From an uncultured Opitutaceae bacterium (GTDB lineage Bacteria; Verrucomicrobiota; Verrucomicrobiia; Opitutales; Opitutaceae), in contig OX638348.1 of assembly GCA_951813085.1 (NCBI GenBank), forward strand, positions 2,799,627 to 2,863,626: 64,000 nt of DNA. The letters are read 5' to 3'. Below are positions 44,172 through 53,718 of the stretch, one piece after another. Every line of letters starts with the position of its first letter. Positions within the stretch are counted from its first letter, which is position 1. Position numbers and translations under genes: made by a program. The notes under the pieces were generated by a model that ran no database searches, had not been told where the DNA came from, and saw nothing but the letters and a program-made list of their open reading frames with translations.

Positions 44172-45275
44172 CTAATCGAAGACGATGACGCCTTTTGCAT
44201 TGCGTCCCGCCATCATGTCGTCGAACGCGTCCTTCAGGTTGTCCAGTGAATAAGTACGGATTACCAACTCGTCTAGCATGAGCGCACCACGATTGTGGAG
44301 ATCCAGTATTTTCGGAAAATCGCGGGCCGGCGACGCCTTTCCATAGAGTGGATTGATGTATGTCTTGTCCCACTCGAACAGGTTCATGTCGATTTCGATC
44401 GTTTGTTCGATGCCAGAGACCTGAATAGCGGTCCCCGCATTGCGAACCATTGCAAGTGGAGCTGCTCCAAGCGCGGGAATTCCGGTGCACTCGAACGCAA
44501 AGTCCGCTCCGCGTCCATCGCAAATCGACTTCACTTCATTCGCCACCTCAAGGAGCCCCGCGTCTTCCTGCTTTGCGAGTACCGTGTGCGTCGCTCCGAA
44601 TTGGCGCGCCATTTCGAGACGATTTGAATTTACGTCAATCGCGATAATTTTGGCGGCACCCGATATACGGGCACCCTGTATTACATTCAGGCCTACGCCA
44701 CCTGTTCCGATTACCGCGACGCTGCACTTTCGTCCCACATTGGTGGCATTTACTAAAGATCCAAAACCCGTCATCACTCCGCAACCAACGATGCACGCGG
44801 AGGAATAGGGGATATCGACCGAAATCGGAACGACCGCTTCCTTTCGAACGACTGTAAAGTCGCTAAGCGTACCGATATTGAACGAACGCTTGAGCGGTTC
44901 CCCATTCAATGTAGTCGCGTCTGCGTGGGCAGCCCCTCCATCAGGATCCTCTCCGGTAACAGGGGAATTTTGTTCGCAGATGTTTTCGTTTCCGCTCGAG
45001 CATTGAAAGCACGAACCACAAGGAATCGCCCAGTTGAGAAGGACTCTGTCGCCGACTGAAACGTGGTCGACGCCCTCGCCAACCTTGTCCACGATTCCCG
45101 CGCCCTCATGCCCAAGTACGAATGGATATCCCCAACTCAAAGAATCGAAGTCCGTATGACAAAGTCCGGACGCCTTAATGGCTACGCTAACTTCATCCTT
45201 TCCCGGTTCGTTTACCTCGATAGTTCTGACAGCAAACGAACCCTTTCCATCGGCAACTGCGGCGTTCGCTTGCGT
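44172..45275 (-). CDS. Zinc-dependent alcohol/aldehyde dehydrogenase (class III-like); no canonical start
   Basis: The conserved sequence spans the whole frame to 45275, immediately after the P450 stop. From ACG at 45275 the protein has 367 residues, opening TQANAAVADGKGSFAVRTIE, with the zinc ligand in GLCHTD (Cys39), GHEGAGIV, structural-zinc cysteines CGSCFQCSSGNENIC, and VIGTGGVGLNVIQ. The first ATG/GTG/TTG in frame is TTG at 45140, but starting there would lose Cys39 and the first strands. Initiation at ACG, an ATG-to-ACG change, or read-through of the P450 TAG must be considered. It may oxidise the aldehyde or formaldehyde adduct released by the P450 (inference). Confidence 0.8.
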   Translation of the reverse strand, partial: TQANAAVADGKGSFAVRTIEVNEPGKDEVSVAIKASGLCHTDFDSLSWGYPFVLGHEGAGIVDKVGEGVDHVSVGDRVLLNWAIPCGSCFQCSSGNENICEQNSPVTGEDPDGGAAHADATTLNGEPLKRSFNIGTLSDFTVVRKEAVVPISVDIPYSSACIVGCGVMTGFGSLVNATNVGRKCSVAVIGTGGVGLNVIQGARISGAAKIIAIDVNSNRLEMARQFGATHTVLAKQEDAGLLEVANEVKSICDGRGADFAFECTGIPALGAAPLAMVRNAGTAIQVSGIEQTIEIDMNLFEWDKTYINPLYGKASPARDFPKILDLHNRGALMLDELVIRTYSLDNLKDAFDDMMAGRNAKGVIVFD

Positions 45276-46424
45276 CTACCCTATCGGAACAAAGTTAACA
45301 TGCAACTCGTGGAACGCGTTCGGTCGTTCGTAATCAGACTCCTTCTCCACTTTTCGATGTAGATCGAGGAGGTCTATCGACGAGGTGTGAGCGCATATCG
45401 ATTTCAGCAGGGATCGTATGACGGCGCGGGCATGGGGAGCGCCAAGGCAAATGTGGGCTCCACTACCGAAAGCGATATGAGGATTGGGTTTACGGTCGAG
45501 CTTAACGTCTTCCGGGTCTTTGAAGACCGTTTCGTCGAAATTCGCCGCTGCCCAATTTAGCGAAACGATTTTGCCTGCTTCAACCTTAACTCCGTGAACA
45601 TCCGTATCGACAGGACACATACGACCCAAATGAGTGACGGGTGAAGCATAGCGAAATAGTTCCTCCGTCGCAGAGATAACGCGCTTAGGATTGTCCCGCA
45701 GGTCACCGAAAGCCTCTGGGTGCTCCGCCAGGTAGGCAATCGCCATAGAAATTGAATTGATCACCGTATCCCGTCCTCCTGCGAATGCGATATTCGCATA
45801 GCCTTGCATCTCTTCTCGGGTCAGCTTCCGCCCTTGGATTTCCGCTTGAGTAAGCGCGGAAAAGAAATCGTCGCCCGGATTCTCCTCCGCCTTGTCGAAG
45901 AGCGAATTCGTATAGGCTTCCATCTCGTGGCCTTTGGAAACGCCGCTCTCGTCTCGGAACACGTGCGTTCCCCATTGTATCCATATTTCCGCTTCCGATT
46001 CAGGCATATTCAATAGAAGAGCAAGGGCGCGGGATTGAAGCGGGATTGCGAACTCGCATACGACTTCGGTGGATTCGCGCGAAACTGCATCCTTGACCAG
46101 CGCGTCGATCAGTCGATCCATCTCTTCAACGTACTCCGGCTTGTTCGCGCGACGAAAAAAGGGCTCGACGATTTTGCGATAGTCCGTGTGCTCAGGCGGA
46201 TCTACTTCAAGCGGATACTGGCGCACTGTGCGGACATCTTCCTCGCGAGGAATCGGCACGCGAAAGGGAGCGTCCGAGCTATAGGTTTCGTGATCACGGG
46301 CCGCCTTGCGAACAGCGTCAAATCCTATAAGCATTGCGACAGGTTCGCCGTCGAATTCAGTTGCAACCACCGGCGATTCTCGACGCGCCTCTTTAAAGGG
46401 ATCGTGATATGGGCATTTAGACAT
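45276..46424 (-). CDS. Cytochrome P450
   Basis: The 382-residue soluble bacterial P450 shows the I-helix motif AGGRDT (near 216), the K-helix ExxR in EELFR, and the haem loop FGSGAHICLGAPHAR (cysteine near 325). It has no membrane anchor and no fused reductase, so it needs a ferredoxin and reductase, neither in the window. The TAG stop is followed directly, in the same frame, by the zinc alcohol dehydrogenase. Marine polysaccharide degraders use a P450 with ferredoxin, reductase and often an ADH to demethylate 6-O-methyl-galactose. The nearby sulfatases and agarase-like protein fit that, but the substrate is unproven. Confidence 0.93.
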   Translation of the reverse strand: MSKCPYHDPFKEARRESPVVATEFDGEPVAMLIGFDAVRKAARDHETYSSDAPFRVPIPREEDVRTVRQYPLEVDPPEHTDYRKIVEPFFRRANKPEYVEEMDRLIDALVKDAVSRESTEVVCEFAIPLQSRALALLLNMPESEAEIWIQWGTHVFRDESGVSKGHEMEAYTNSLFDKAEENPGDDFFSALTQAEIQGRKLTREEMQGYANIAFAGGRDTVINSISMAIAYLAEHPEAFGDLRDNPKRVISATEELFRYASPVTHLGRMCPVDTDVHGVKVEAGKIVSLNWAAANFDETVFKDPEDVKLDRKPNPHIAFGSGAHICLGAPHARAVIRSLLKSICAHTSSIDLLDLHRKVEKESDYERPNAFHELHVNFVPIG

Positions 46425-46517
46425 GATTTTTGGCCAACAAAATCAATAGTCTGTATCGAGGGCGAATCAAAATTGAGATCACGACAACGTTGGCGTTAGC
46501 AAACGGGATAATAAGTT

Positions 46518-46693
46518 TTAACAGGATACGGCCCGAAAAATCGGGCCTACATGATCCCGCGATGCGGGAACAAGATGAAACCCTATCTCTATTTTCATCA
46601 TATAACCCTGCAAGGGCATCATGCGAGCGCAGCCCATCCTGTTAAAGACCCCGACTTGCGGGCTGCTCGGCGGGAGCAGACGGAATCCTGTTA
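46518..46693. repeat. TTAACAGGAT element, copy E (128 or 176 bp)
   Basis: The left end TTAACAGGATACGGCCCG is exact. A right end ATCCTGTTAA occurs at 46636-46645, and a second, ATCCTGTTAT, at 46684-46693, so one short unit is followed by a tail carrying another terminus. Hairpins CGGCCCG/CGGGCC, GATCCCGC/GCGGGAA and GCCCTGCAAGGGC match copies C and D. It fills the gap between the P450 start and the kbl stop. Confidence 0.75.
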
Positions 46694-46715
46694 TATCAAA
46701 ATCCAAACGCGTTAT

Positions 46716-47897
46716 CTAGAGGAACTCGTTCTTGATTTCCACGAAGCTATCGATCGCTTTTTGAATATCTGCGTCGCTATGCAAGGCAGACAGCTGCGTC
46801 CGAATTCGGGCCTTTCCCATCGGAACTACCGGATAAGAGAACCCTATCACGTACACACCCTTCTCGAGCAATGCATCCGCCGCGTTAGAGGCTTTCGACG
46901 CGTCGCCGATCATTACCGACGCGATGGGATGGGTGCCCGGAACAATGTCGAATCCCAGCCCTGTCATCTCCGCTCGAAATCGCTTTGTATTAGCTTCTAG
47001 CTTATCCCTTAGCGCGGTTGATTCGCTAAGCATAGAAAGGACCTTGAGTGTCCCTCCTGCGATCGCAGGAGCGAGTGTATTCGAAAACAAATACGGACGC
47101 GAGCGTTGTCTCAAGAGCTCAATGATCGATATTCGACCGCTGGTATATCCTCCACTAGCTCCCCCAAGAGCCTTTCCTAGCGTTCCCGTGAGAATATCTA
47201 CGCGATCCATGACATCGCAATACTCATGCGTCCCGCGACCCGTCTTGCCCACGAAACCGACCGCATGGGAATCGTCCACCATCACCTGAGCGCCATACTT
47301 GTCCGCCAAATCGCAGATATCCTTCAATCGAGCGATATGTCCATCCATGGAGAAGACGCCATCGGTAGCGATCAATTTGTGACGACATTGGGACGCCGCC
47401 TTTAGTTGCGTCTCTAGATCCTCCATATCGCTGTTTCGGTAGCGAAACCGTTGGGCTTTGCACAGGCGAATCCCGTCGATGATGGAGGCGTGATTCAGCT
47501 CATCGCTTATGACCGCGTCCTCCTTGCCGAGCAAGGTTTCAAACAAGCCTCCGTTCGCGTCAAAGCATGACGAATAAAGTATCGTGTCATCGGTGCCTAG
47601 AAAAGCGCCCAGCGCTGACTCGAGTTCCTTGTGCAAGGCCTGTGTCCCGCAAATAAATCGAACGCTTGCCAATCCATACCCCCATCGATCAATGGCTTCC
47701 TTGGCCGCCTCGACAACGTCCGGGTGCTCCGCGAGTCCCAGATAGTTGTTAGCGCAGAAATTTAGGACAGGGGCTCCGTCGGCTACGCGGATCGCGGCTC
47801 CCTGAGGCGTTGCGATTACACGTTCACTCTTAAATGTACCCGCTTTATGGATACTAATTAATTCGTTCTTTAAAAACGCTTCGAAAGAATCAGTCAT
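46716..47897 (-). CDS. kbl: Glycine C-acetyltransferase (2-amino-3-ketobutyrate CoA ligase)
   Basis: The 393-residue protein is a PLP-dependent alpha-oxoamine synthase. It shows [48 protein letters not shown], the PLP-aspartate segment [13 protein letters not shown], and the Schiff-base lysine in [13 protein letters not shown]. All match Kbl closely. It converts 2-amino-3-ketobutyrate plus CoA to glycine and acetyl-CoA. It lies 43 bases downstream of tdh in one operon, completing the threonine-to-glycine route. Confidence 0.95.
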   Translation of the reverse strand: MTDSFEAFLKNELISIHKAGTFKSERVIATPQGAAIRVADGAPVLNFCANNYLGLAEHPDVVEAAKEAIDRWGYGLASVRFICGTQALHKELESALGAFLGTDDTILYSSCFDANGGLFETLLGKEDAVISDELNHASIIDGIRLCKAQRFRYRNSDMEDLETQLKAASQCRHKLIATDGVFSMDGHIARLKDICDLADKYGAQVMVDDSHAVGFVGKTGRGTHEYCDVMDRVDILTGTLGKALGGASGGYTSGRISIIELLRQRSRPYLFSNTLAPAIAGGTLKVLSMLSESTALRDKLEANTKRFRAEMTGLGFDIVPGTHPIASVMIGDASKASNAADALLEKGVYVIGFSYPVVPMGKARIRTQLSALHSDADIQKAIDSFVEIKNEFL

Positions 47898-47940
47898 TTC
47901 AGTAGGTATGATTAAAGCAATTCTAGATACTTACACCCCA

Positions 47941-48966
47941 CTAGCTCCAGTCCAGCACCACTTTCCCCGAATCTCCCGAGTTCATTGCGGCGAAGCCTTT
48001 TTCGAATTCCGTGTAGTGAAAGCGATGCGTAATAACGGGCTCGATATTCAGTCCACTCTGCAACATCACGGTCATCTTGTACCAAGTCTCGTACATCTCC
48101 CTTCCATAAATGCCTTTTATGGTGAGCATATTGAATACAACCGTATTCCAATCGATCTCGAATGATTGACTCGGGATGCCCAGCAAAGCGATCTTTCCGC
48201 CGTGGCACATGTTGGCGATCATATCTTGAAAGGCATTCGCGTTTCCAGACATTTCCAAACCCACGTCGAACCCTTCGCTCATCCCTAATTCCTCTTGAAC
48301 TGCATTGAGGCTCTGCTTGGTGGGGTTGACCGCTTTCGTGACGCCCATTTTTCGAGCGAGATCCAATCGGTACTCGTTGAGGTCCGTAATGACGACGAAT
48401 CGGGCGCCCGCATGCTTCACAATCGCCGCAGCCATTATGCCGATGGGGCCCGCTCCCGTAATCAGTACATCTTCACCGAGTACGGGAAACGACAATGCCG
48501 TGTGAGCCGCGTTTCCAAACGGATCGAATATGGAGGCGAGATCCAGACCGATCCCATCGCTATGGTGCCAAACATTCGTCATCGGCAAGGAAATATACTC
48601 GGCGAATGCTCCTGGGCGGTTCACGCCAATTCCTTCTGTCTCGGCACAGAGGTGCCGACGTCCCGCAAGGCAGTTGCGACACCTGCCGCACACAACATGC
48701 CCTTCCCCGCTAACGATGTCTCCGATCCTGAAATCCGTCACGTTCGCGCCTGTCTCAACCACTTCACCGACAAATTCATGACCCACGATCATGGGAACCG
48801 GAATCGTTTTCTGAGCCCATGCGTCCCAGTTGTAGATATGCAGGTCCGTTCCACATATCCCCGTTTTCAATACCTTGATAAGGATGTCGTTAATGCCAAC
48901 TTCAGGCGCCACGGCCTCTACGAGCTCAAGACCAACTCCGGATTCCTTTTTTATAATCGCCTTCAT
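47941..48966 (-). CDS. tdh: L-threonine 3-dehydrogenase
   Basis: The 341-residue zinc medium-chain dehydrogenase has the Tdh signature: [16 protein letters not shown] with catalytic-zinc Cys, GHEFVGEV, structural-zinc [46 protein letters not shown], and [14 protein letters not shown]. It oxidises L-threonine to 2-amino-3-ketobutyrate with NAD+. Gene order tdh-kbl is the classical arrangement. The gap to the divergent FAD oxidoreductase (48967-49187) holds the promoters of both units, but I cannot identify specific sites. Confidence 0.96.
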   Translation of the reverse strand: MKAIIKKESGVGLELVEAVAPEVGINDILIKVLKTGICGTDLHIYNWDAWAQKTIPVPMIVGHEFVGEVVETGANVTDFRIGDIVSGEGHVVCGRCRNCLAGRRHLCAETEGIGVNRPGAFAEYISLPMTNVWHHSDGIGLDLASIFDPFGNAAHTALSFPVLGEDVLITGAGPIGIMAAAIVKHAGARFVVITDLNEYRLDLARKMGVTKAVNPTKQSLNAVQEELGMSEGFDVGLEMSGNANAFQDMIANMCHGGKIALLGIPSQSFEIDWNTVVFNMLTIKGIYGREMYETWYKMTVMLQSGLNIEPVITHRFHYTEFEKGFAAMNSGDSGKVVLDWS

Positions 48967-49187
48967 AGTTTCCTAGATCAACTAGATATGTACAAGCAAT
49001 GGAAGGGTATTCGAACTAATATACTGTCATAATGGGCAATGAGGCTAGAACAATGAACCAAGCCCATTGCTGCGTTGAATTGGCTCAAGTCGACGATTGA
49101 ATAGAAAACAACTGGCAATCCTTCAATATAGAGCTAAGTCTGCACGAGCGTAGTCAAACGTTTCTCAATCCCGCATTCTCGACATAT

Positions 49188-51557
49188 ATGGAGTATAAGA
49201 ACAAGAACTACGACGTCGTTGTTTGCGGAGGAGGCATTCCAGGAGTATGCGCCGCAATAACGGCCGCTCGTAACGACGTTCAAGTCGCCCTTACCGAGCA
49301 GCGCCCAGTTTTAGGTGGCAATTCAAGTAGCCTGGCCCTAGTCCCACCTCATGGGGCCGCTGCGATGTGGCACAGTCGAGAAGCCCGGGAAGGCGGGCTC
49401 CTCGAAGAGCTCCTCCAAGAATACGCCTATCGTTCCCCCCTCGCCGACAATCGCTGCATTTGGGATCTAATACTCAAGGAATGGTGCGAACGTGAGCCTC
49501 ACCTCGATCTCTACTTGAACGCTCGATTGGCCAGCGCCGTCGCCAACGACAATCGTATCCGATCAGTTACGATAACTCAAATGTCCACCGAGACTGAATT
49601 CACTTTCGAGGCGCCTCTATTCATTGATGCAACGGGTGACGCCTTTCTCGCGGACGCAGTCGGAGCTGAACTAAGGATCGGCCGCGAGGGCAGATCCGAG
49701 TTCGGCGAGCGGCTCGCCCCTGAACAAGGCGACGATAAGACCTTGCCTAGCGCGCTTTATATGATCGCCCACCGTCGCAGCCAACCGGCGCCGTTCAATC
49801 CCCCGCCATGGGTGCCCAGGCACAAAAGTTGCGAGCTCTTTCCCCACCGCCCCCATGTAATCGACAAATTCGCTAAAGGAAAGGCGATCACTGAAGATGC
49901 ATCGATCATACAGCTTTTCTGGTGGTGCTCTTTGGGCGGAGAACGCGACACAATCAAGGACAACGAAGCCATTTACCAAGACCTGGTCAAGGAGGCCATG
50001 GGCATATGGGATCATCTCAAGAACCATTGTACACCGGAAACGCGGGAAGCTCTCAAGTACTATGAAGCTGCGTGGTGGTCACCCTTTCCCTTGCGACGCG
50101 AATCGCGCCGCGTCATGGGCGACCACATACTCATCGAGAGCGACATATTCGAGCCTCAACTATTCAAGGATCGCGTATCCTACGGTGGCTGGCCGGTCGA
50201 TGTTCATCCCCCGGAAGGTATCTACAGCAAGGAACCCCCATGCGACCAGACCTTTGTCAATGAGCTCTACAGTATACCTTTTGGCACGATGTATTCGCGC
50301 AACGTTTCGAATCTCATGCTCGCAGGCCGCTGCATCAGCACGAGTCACGTCGCCATGGGTTCGATACGCGTCATGAACACCCTAGGCGCTGCAGCCCAAG
50401 CGATCGGCATGGCATCCGCGATTTGCATCGAAAACAAAGTCGACCCAAGACAAGTGAAAACGGACTTCATTGAGCAACTCCAGCAGCGACTTCTTAAAGC
50501 GGACTTGCACATCATCGCCCTCCCAAACTTGGATCCGGATGACCTCGCATTGAAAGCCAGCGTTACCGCCAGCAGTTCGCTTGAACTCAAGGCGGACCGC
50601 TGCGATGGCTACTTAGAGCTCACCTATGACCTGGCTCAGCAATTGCCAGTATCTAACGACCGAGTCGACACGATCTCTCTCCCTCTCAAGTCAACTCGCG
50701 AGGACGACTGCACTATTGAAGTTACAGCGTACCTCAGCAATACCCTAGGCCGATTCGACAACAAGACACCTGCATTCAAAGGGGAATTGTCGATCAAGGC
50801 AGGCGAAGAAAAATGGTTCGAGCTTGATGTGAATCTAAATCTAGAAACGGAATCGCTGCTCTGGATTTGCCTGGGAGAACAGAAGGGAGTGTATTGGGCA
50901 TATTCAGATTTCGAGGCAATTGGTACCCGCTTCGCCGCACGTTTCAATGGAGACCTGACCGCTCCACCTTCTCATGGAAAAGCGCGAGTCGCTCCGGTGA
51001 CAGACGATTGGTTTCCCATTAACCACAACGGACGCCTGCCGCAAGAGCTCCACGAATGGACCAGCAATACCGTAGGCATGAAGTATGATCGCAAAGTCCG
51101 CGCTACTCTAAGCCACAGAATAACGCCCCCTTCCTCACCCTACTCGCCCGCCAATGCAACGAATGGCATCTCGCGTTCTGAGACCTGGCCCAACAAGTGG
51201 ATCTCCGATTCATCACAGAGCTTGCCTCAACACATTTCTCTGAAGTGGGATGCCCCACAGCGCATTAATACAATACACTTAACATTCGACACCGATCTAG
51301 ATGCCCCCGATCGCTGTTATGGCTGGCCGCGCGAAGAACACCGATTCGTTTTTCCCGTTCCAGAGTGCATTCGAGACTATCGTATTCTTTCTAAGGACAA
51401 CGACGCTTGGACTGAAATCCTAAAGGTGGAAGGAAACTACAACCGCAAACGTATCCATATTTTAGATTCTTATATCGTGACCAAAGAAATAAGCATCGAA
51501 GCCCTAGCGACCAACGGCACAAATACCGCACGGATCTACGAGATCAGAGCGTACTAG
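49188..51557 (+). CDS. FAD-dependent oxidoreductase with C-terminal beta-sandwich region
   Basis: The 789-residue protein starts with YDVVVCGGGIPGVCAAITAA, a dinucleotide-binding fold, then LTEQRPVLGGNSSSLALVPP and APLFIDATGDAFLADAVGAEL. It ends the catalytic part with LMLAGRCISTSHVAMGSIRV, all typical of the FAD_oxidored (PF12831-like) family common in Verrucomicrobiota. The last 250 residues look like beta-sandwich domains: INTIHLTFDTDLD resembles a discoidin-like fold. No signal peptide is seen. Substrate unknown; relatives lie in polysaccharide loci. The downstream epoxide-hydrolase-like gene starts 13 bases after its stop and is probably cotranscribed. Confidence 0.85.
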   Translation: MEYKNKNYDVVVCGGGIPGVCAAITAARNDVQVALTEQRPVLGGNSSSLALVPPHGAAAMWHSREAREGGLLEELLQEYAYRSPLADNRCIWDLILKEWCEREPHLDLYLNARLASAVANDNRIRSVTITQMSTETEFTFEAPLFIDATGDAFLADAVGAELRIGREGRSEFGERLAPEQGDDKTLPSALYMIAHRRSQPAPFNPPPWVPRHKSCELFPHRPHVIDKFAKGKAITEDASIIQLFWWCSLGGERDTIKDNEAIYQDLVKEAMGIWDHLKNHCTPETREALKYYEAAWWSPFPLRRESRRVMGDHILIESDIFEPQLFKDRVSYGGWPVDVHPPEGIYSKEPPCDQTFVNELYSIPFGTMYSRNVSNLMLAGRCISTSHVAMGSIRVMNTLGAAAQAIGMASAICIENKVDPRQVKTDFIEQLQQRLLKADLHIIALPNLDPDDLALKASVTASSSLELKADRCDGYLELTYDLAQQLPVSNDRVDTISLPLKSTREDDCTIEVTAYLSNTLGRFDNKTPAFKGELSIKAGEEKWFELDVNLNLETESLLWICLGEQKGVYWAYSDFEAIGTRFAARFNGDLTAPPSHGKARVAPVTDDWFPINHNGRLPQELHEWTSNTVGMKYDRKVRATLSHRITPPSSPYSPANATNGISRSETWPNKWISDSSQSLPQHISLKWDAPQRINTIHLTFDTDLDAPDRCYGWPREEHRFVFPVPECIRDYRILSKDNDAWTEILKVEGNYNRKRIHILDSYIVTKEISIEALATNGTNTARIYEIRAY

Positions 51558-51570
51558 CTGCATTTGCTCT

Positions 51571-52710
51571 ATGAGCCATCCGGAACCCTATCAAGAAACG
51601 TGGCTTCCCAACGGGATTCGTTCACGATACCTTTCGAACGGAAACGGATTGATGATGCACTTTCTGGAGACGGGTTATGAATCGGGCAAACGACACACGG
51701 TCATTCTCCTCCACGGATTCCCGGAGCTCGCCTATTGCTGGCGTGCGATCATGATCCCGCTTGCGGAGAGTGGCTATCATGTAATCGCGCCCGACCAACG
51801 CGGGTACGGTCGTACCATCGGCGGGGATTGCAGCTATGATTGCAACCTTTCCTCATTTCATCCTCACAATCTAGCTCAAGATATTCGTGGTCTTGCGAAC
51901 GCGCTTGGCTGCGTCCGAATTTCTGTCGTTGGCCACGACTTCGGATCTCCAGTCGCTGCCTTTTGCGCCTTGAAGTATCCAGATTTCGTATCCGCTGTCG
52001 CTTTGATGAGCGCTCCGTTCTCAGGCCTCAATTCTAGCTCCCAAGACTCCGATTCGAGGGAGCAAATCGCCACCCAACTCGCCCGCCTACCGCGTCCGCG
52101 AAAGCACTACCAGGACTATTACTGCTCTCGGGAGGCGAATGAAAATATGTGTCGCCCTCCTCAAGGATTAGGACAATTTCAACGTGCATACTACCACTTC
52201 AAGAGCGCGGACTGGAAAGGGAACGTTCCCCTACCTCTCCAATCATCCTCCGCCGACGAGCTATCGCGCATGCCCGAATACTACATCATGGATCTTGATC
52301 AGGGCATGGCGGAAACAGTTGACGCGCATAGACCCAGTGAATCCGAAATTGAATCCAACCAATGGATGCCGAAGCAGGCATTGAACGTTTTTACACACGA
52401 ATATGAACGAACGGGATATCAAGGTGGTTTGAATTGGTATCGAGCCATAAGCCAAGCGTCACCTTTGGCGGATGCGGCGCTGAGTAAAGTCATAAACCAA
52501 CCGTCGATTTTCATTTCTGGAGCCAGCGATTGGGGCAGCTATCAGAAGCCAGGAGCTATGGATCGAATGCGGTTGGAAGCGTGTTCTCGAATGGAATCAG
52601 TCCATTTGATAGACGGTGGGGGGCCATTGGGTCCAGCAAGAGAAAGCGGAAGCAACATCGCGCTTGATTGTAGATTTCCTGAATCGCAACGCTCTCGGAT
52701 AGCCCCTTAG
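51571..52710 (+). CDS. Alpha/beta hydrolase, epoxide-hydrolase/haloalkane-dehalogenase-like
   Basis: The 379-residue protein has HGFPELAYCWR with the oxyanion HGxP motif, DQRGYGRT, and VVGHDFGSPVAA, where the nucleophile elbow carries Asp (GHDFG), as in epoxide hydrolases and dehalogenases rather than esterases. A long cap domain follows. The closing region has FISGASDWGSYQ and HLIDGGGPLGPAR, where the usual catalytic His motif (GxGHW) appears as GGGPLG, so the catalytic base is not obvious. It may be inactive or divergent. Second gene after the FAD oxidoreductase. Confidence 0.8.
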   Translation: MSHPEPYQETWLPNGIRSRYLSNGNGLMMHFLETGYESGKRHTVILLHGFPELAYCWRAIMIPLAESGYHVIAPDQRGYGRTIGGDCSYDCNLSSFHPHNLAQDIRGLANALGCVRISVVGHDFGSPVAAFCALKYPDFVSAVALMSAPFSGLNSSSQDSDSREQIATQLARLPRPRKHYQDYYCSREANENMCRPPQGLGQFQRAYYHFKSADWKGNVPLPLQSSSADELSRMPEYYIMDLDQGMAETVDAHRPSESEIESNQWMPKQALNVFTHEYERTGYQGGLNWYRAISQASPLADAALSKVINQPSIFISGASDWGSYQKPGAMDRMRLEACSRMESVHLIDGGGPLGPARESGSNIALDCRFPESQRSRIAP

Positions 52711-52722
52711 CGCCCTCTACTC

Positions 52723-53700
52723 TTAGCCTTTGATACAAGAGGCGATACGGTCTGACAGTTCATCGAGCAAAGGCTGGCAAACTTCAGACCCTCCAAAAAC
52801 GGGCGCGGCTCCAAACTGCCTTATCGACTCCTTGACTGTCGGATCCTCCATAACGATTCGGACTGCTTCATGGATCGTATTCAACGCTGCCTGCGGCGTG
52901 CCTTTGGGCGCCACCCATACACGCACTTCACCTAAACTGAAGTCGGTTCCCACTTCCTTGCTTGTTGGAATATGGGGCAAGAGCGGGTCTCGCTTTTCCG
53001 AGAAGGTAACGAGGGGCTTCAATCCAGCCTCTTTGAAAAGAAGAAATGCAGTATTCGCAAACAGTGTCACATCCGTATGCCTCCCCAATATGGAAGTAAG
53101 ACGCTGGGATCCTCCACCTGTTTGAATAAAGCTGAATTCAATACCCATTTGTTCGGCAAACAGCAGAGGTATGAAATGTGTCGGCAATCCTATGTTAGTG
53201 GAAAACTTCACCTCTCGCGGGTTCGCCTTGGCATAGGAGACAAGGGTTTCGATGGTATCGAACTTGGAATCCCTATGAACGCCGAGGCCTAGCTCCGCAT
53301 AGCCCGACATGCAAATCAACTCGAAGTCCGTATGATCGTAATCAACGATTCCCATCGCTCTCGACGCCACAAATCCGGATGACCAGAATCCAAGCGTATA
53401 TCCGTCTGGCTTGGATTGCTTAATGCGTCGCGTTCCCAACGTTCCTCCTGCTCCTGGGATATTTAGGATCACGAGCTTTTCTGCCAAAAGATCGCGTTCC
53501 TCGATCTCTCGCTTCAGCAAACGGGCTAAGCCATCAATTTCGCCTCCTGCGTTTGTGGGTACAACCAGTTTAATCGGCTTCTCCGGGTACTCCGCCAAAA
53601 CCGATCCTCCACCGCATACTATCGAAGCCAATGCGCATAGGCCCAATGCGCGACAGATTATAAGCGTCGCTTTAGCCTTCGAATAGCCCGTTCGACTCAT
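52723..53700 (-). CDS. Bug-family (TctC-like) extracytoplasmic binding protein
   Basis: The 325-residue exported protein has the tripartite tricarboxylate transporter receptor pattern: YPEKPIKLVVPTNAGGEIDGLAR, NIPGAGGTLGTRRIKQSKPDGYTLGF, and DVTLFANTAFLLFKEAGLKPLV. The N-terminus is a signal peptide (LCALASIVCGGGSVLA). Such proteins bind carboxylates, often aromatic or dicarboxylic acids, and normally deliver them to TctAB membrane proteins. No TctA or TctB gene is in the window. It lies 18 bases upstream of the DUF1080 gene on the same strand, an unusual pairing. The permease may be elsewhere, or the protein may act as a sensor. Confidence 0.88.
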   Translation of the reverse strand: MSRTGYSKAKATLIICRALGLCALASIVCGGGSVLAEYPEKPIKLVVPTNAGGEIDGLARLLKREIEERDLLAEKLVILNIPGAGGTLGTRRIKQSKPDGYTLGFWSSGFVASRAMGIVDYDHTDFELICMSGYAELGLGVHRDSKFDTIETLVSYAKANPREVKFSTNIGLPTHFIPLLFAEQMGIEFSFIQTGGGSQRLTSILGRHTDVTLFANTAFLLFKEAGLKPLVTFSEKRDPLLPHIPTSKEVGTDFSLGEVRVWVAPKGTPQAALNTIHEAVRIVMEDPTVKESIRQFGAAPVFGGSEVCQPLLDELSDRIASCIKG

Positions 53701-53718
53701 AGTAGTTTAAAACACTAA

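Noticed and set aside
44172-45140. Zinc ADH annotated from TTG at 45140
   Set aside because: This start drops the conserved N-terminal strands and zinc ligand Cys39, which are present in frame upstream.
24167-46693. CRISPR-like interpretation of the repeated hairpins
   Set aside because: Copies are kilobases apart, vary in length, have inverted ends, and no regularly spaced repeats or cas genes are present.
48295-49032. Open frame of 245 codons antisense to tdh
   Set aside because: Antisense shadow of the well-recognised threonine dehydrogenase; no independent support.
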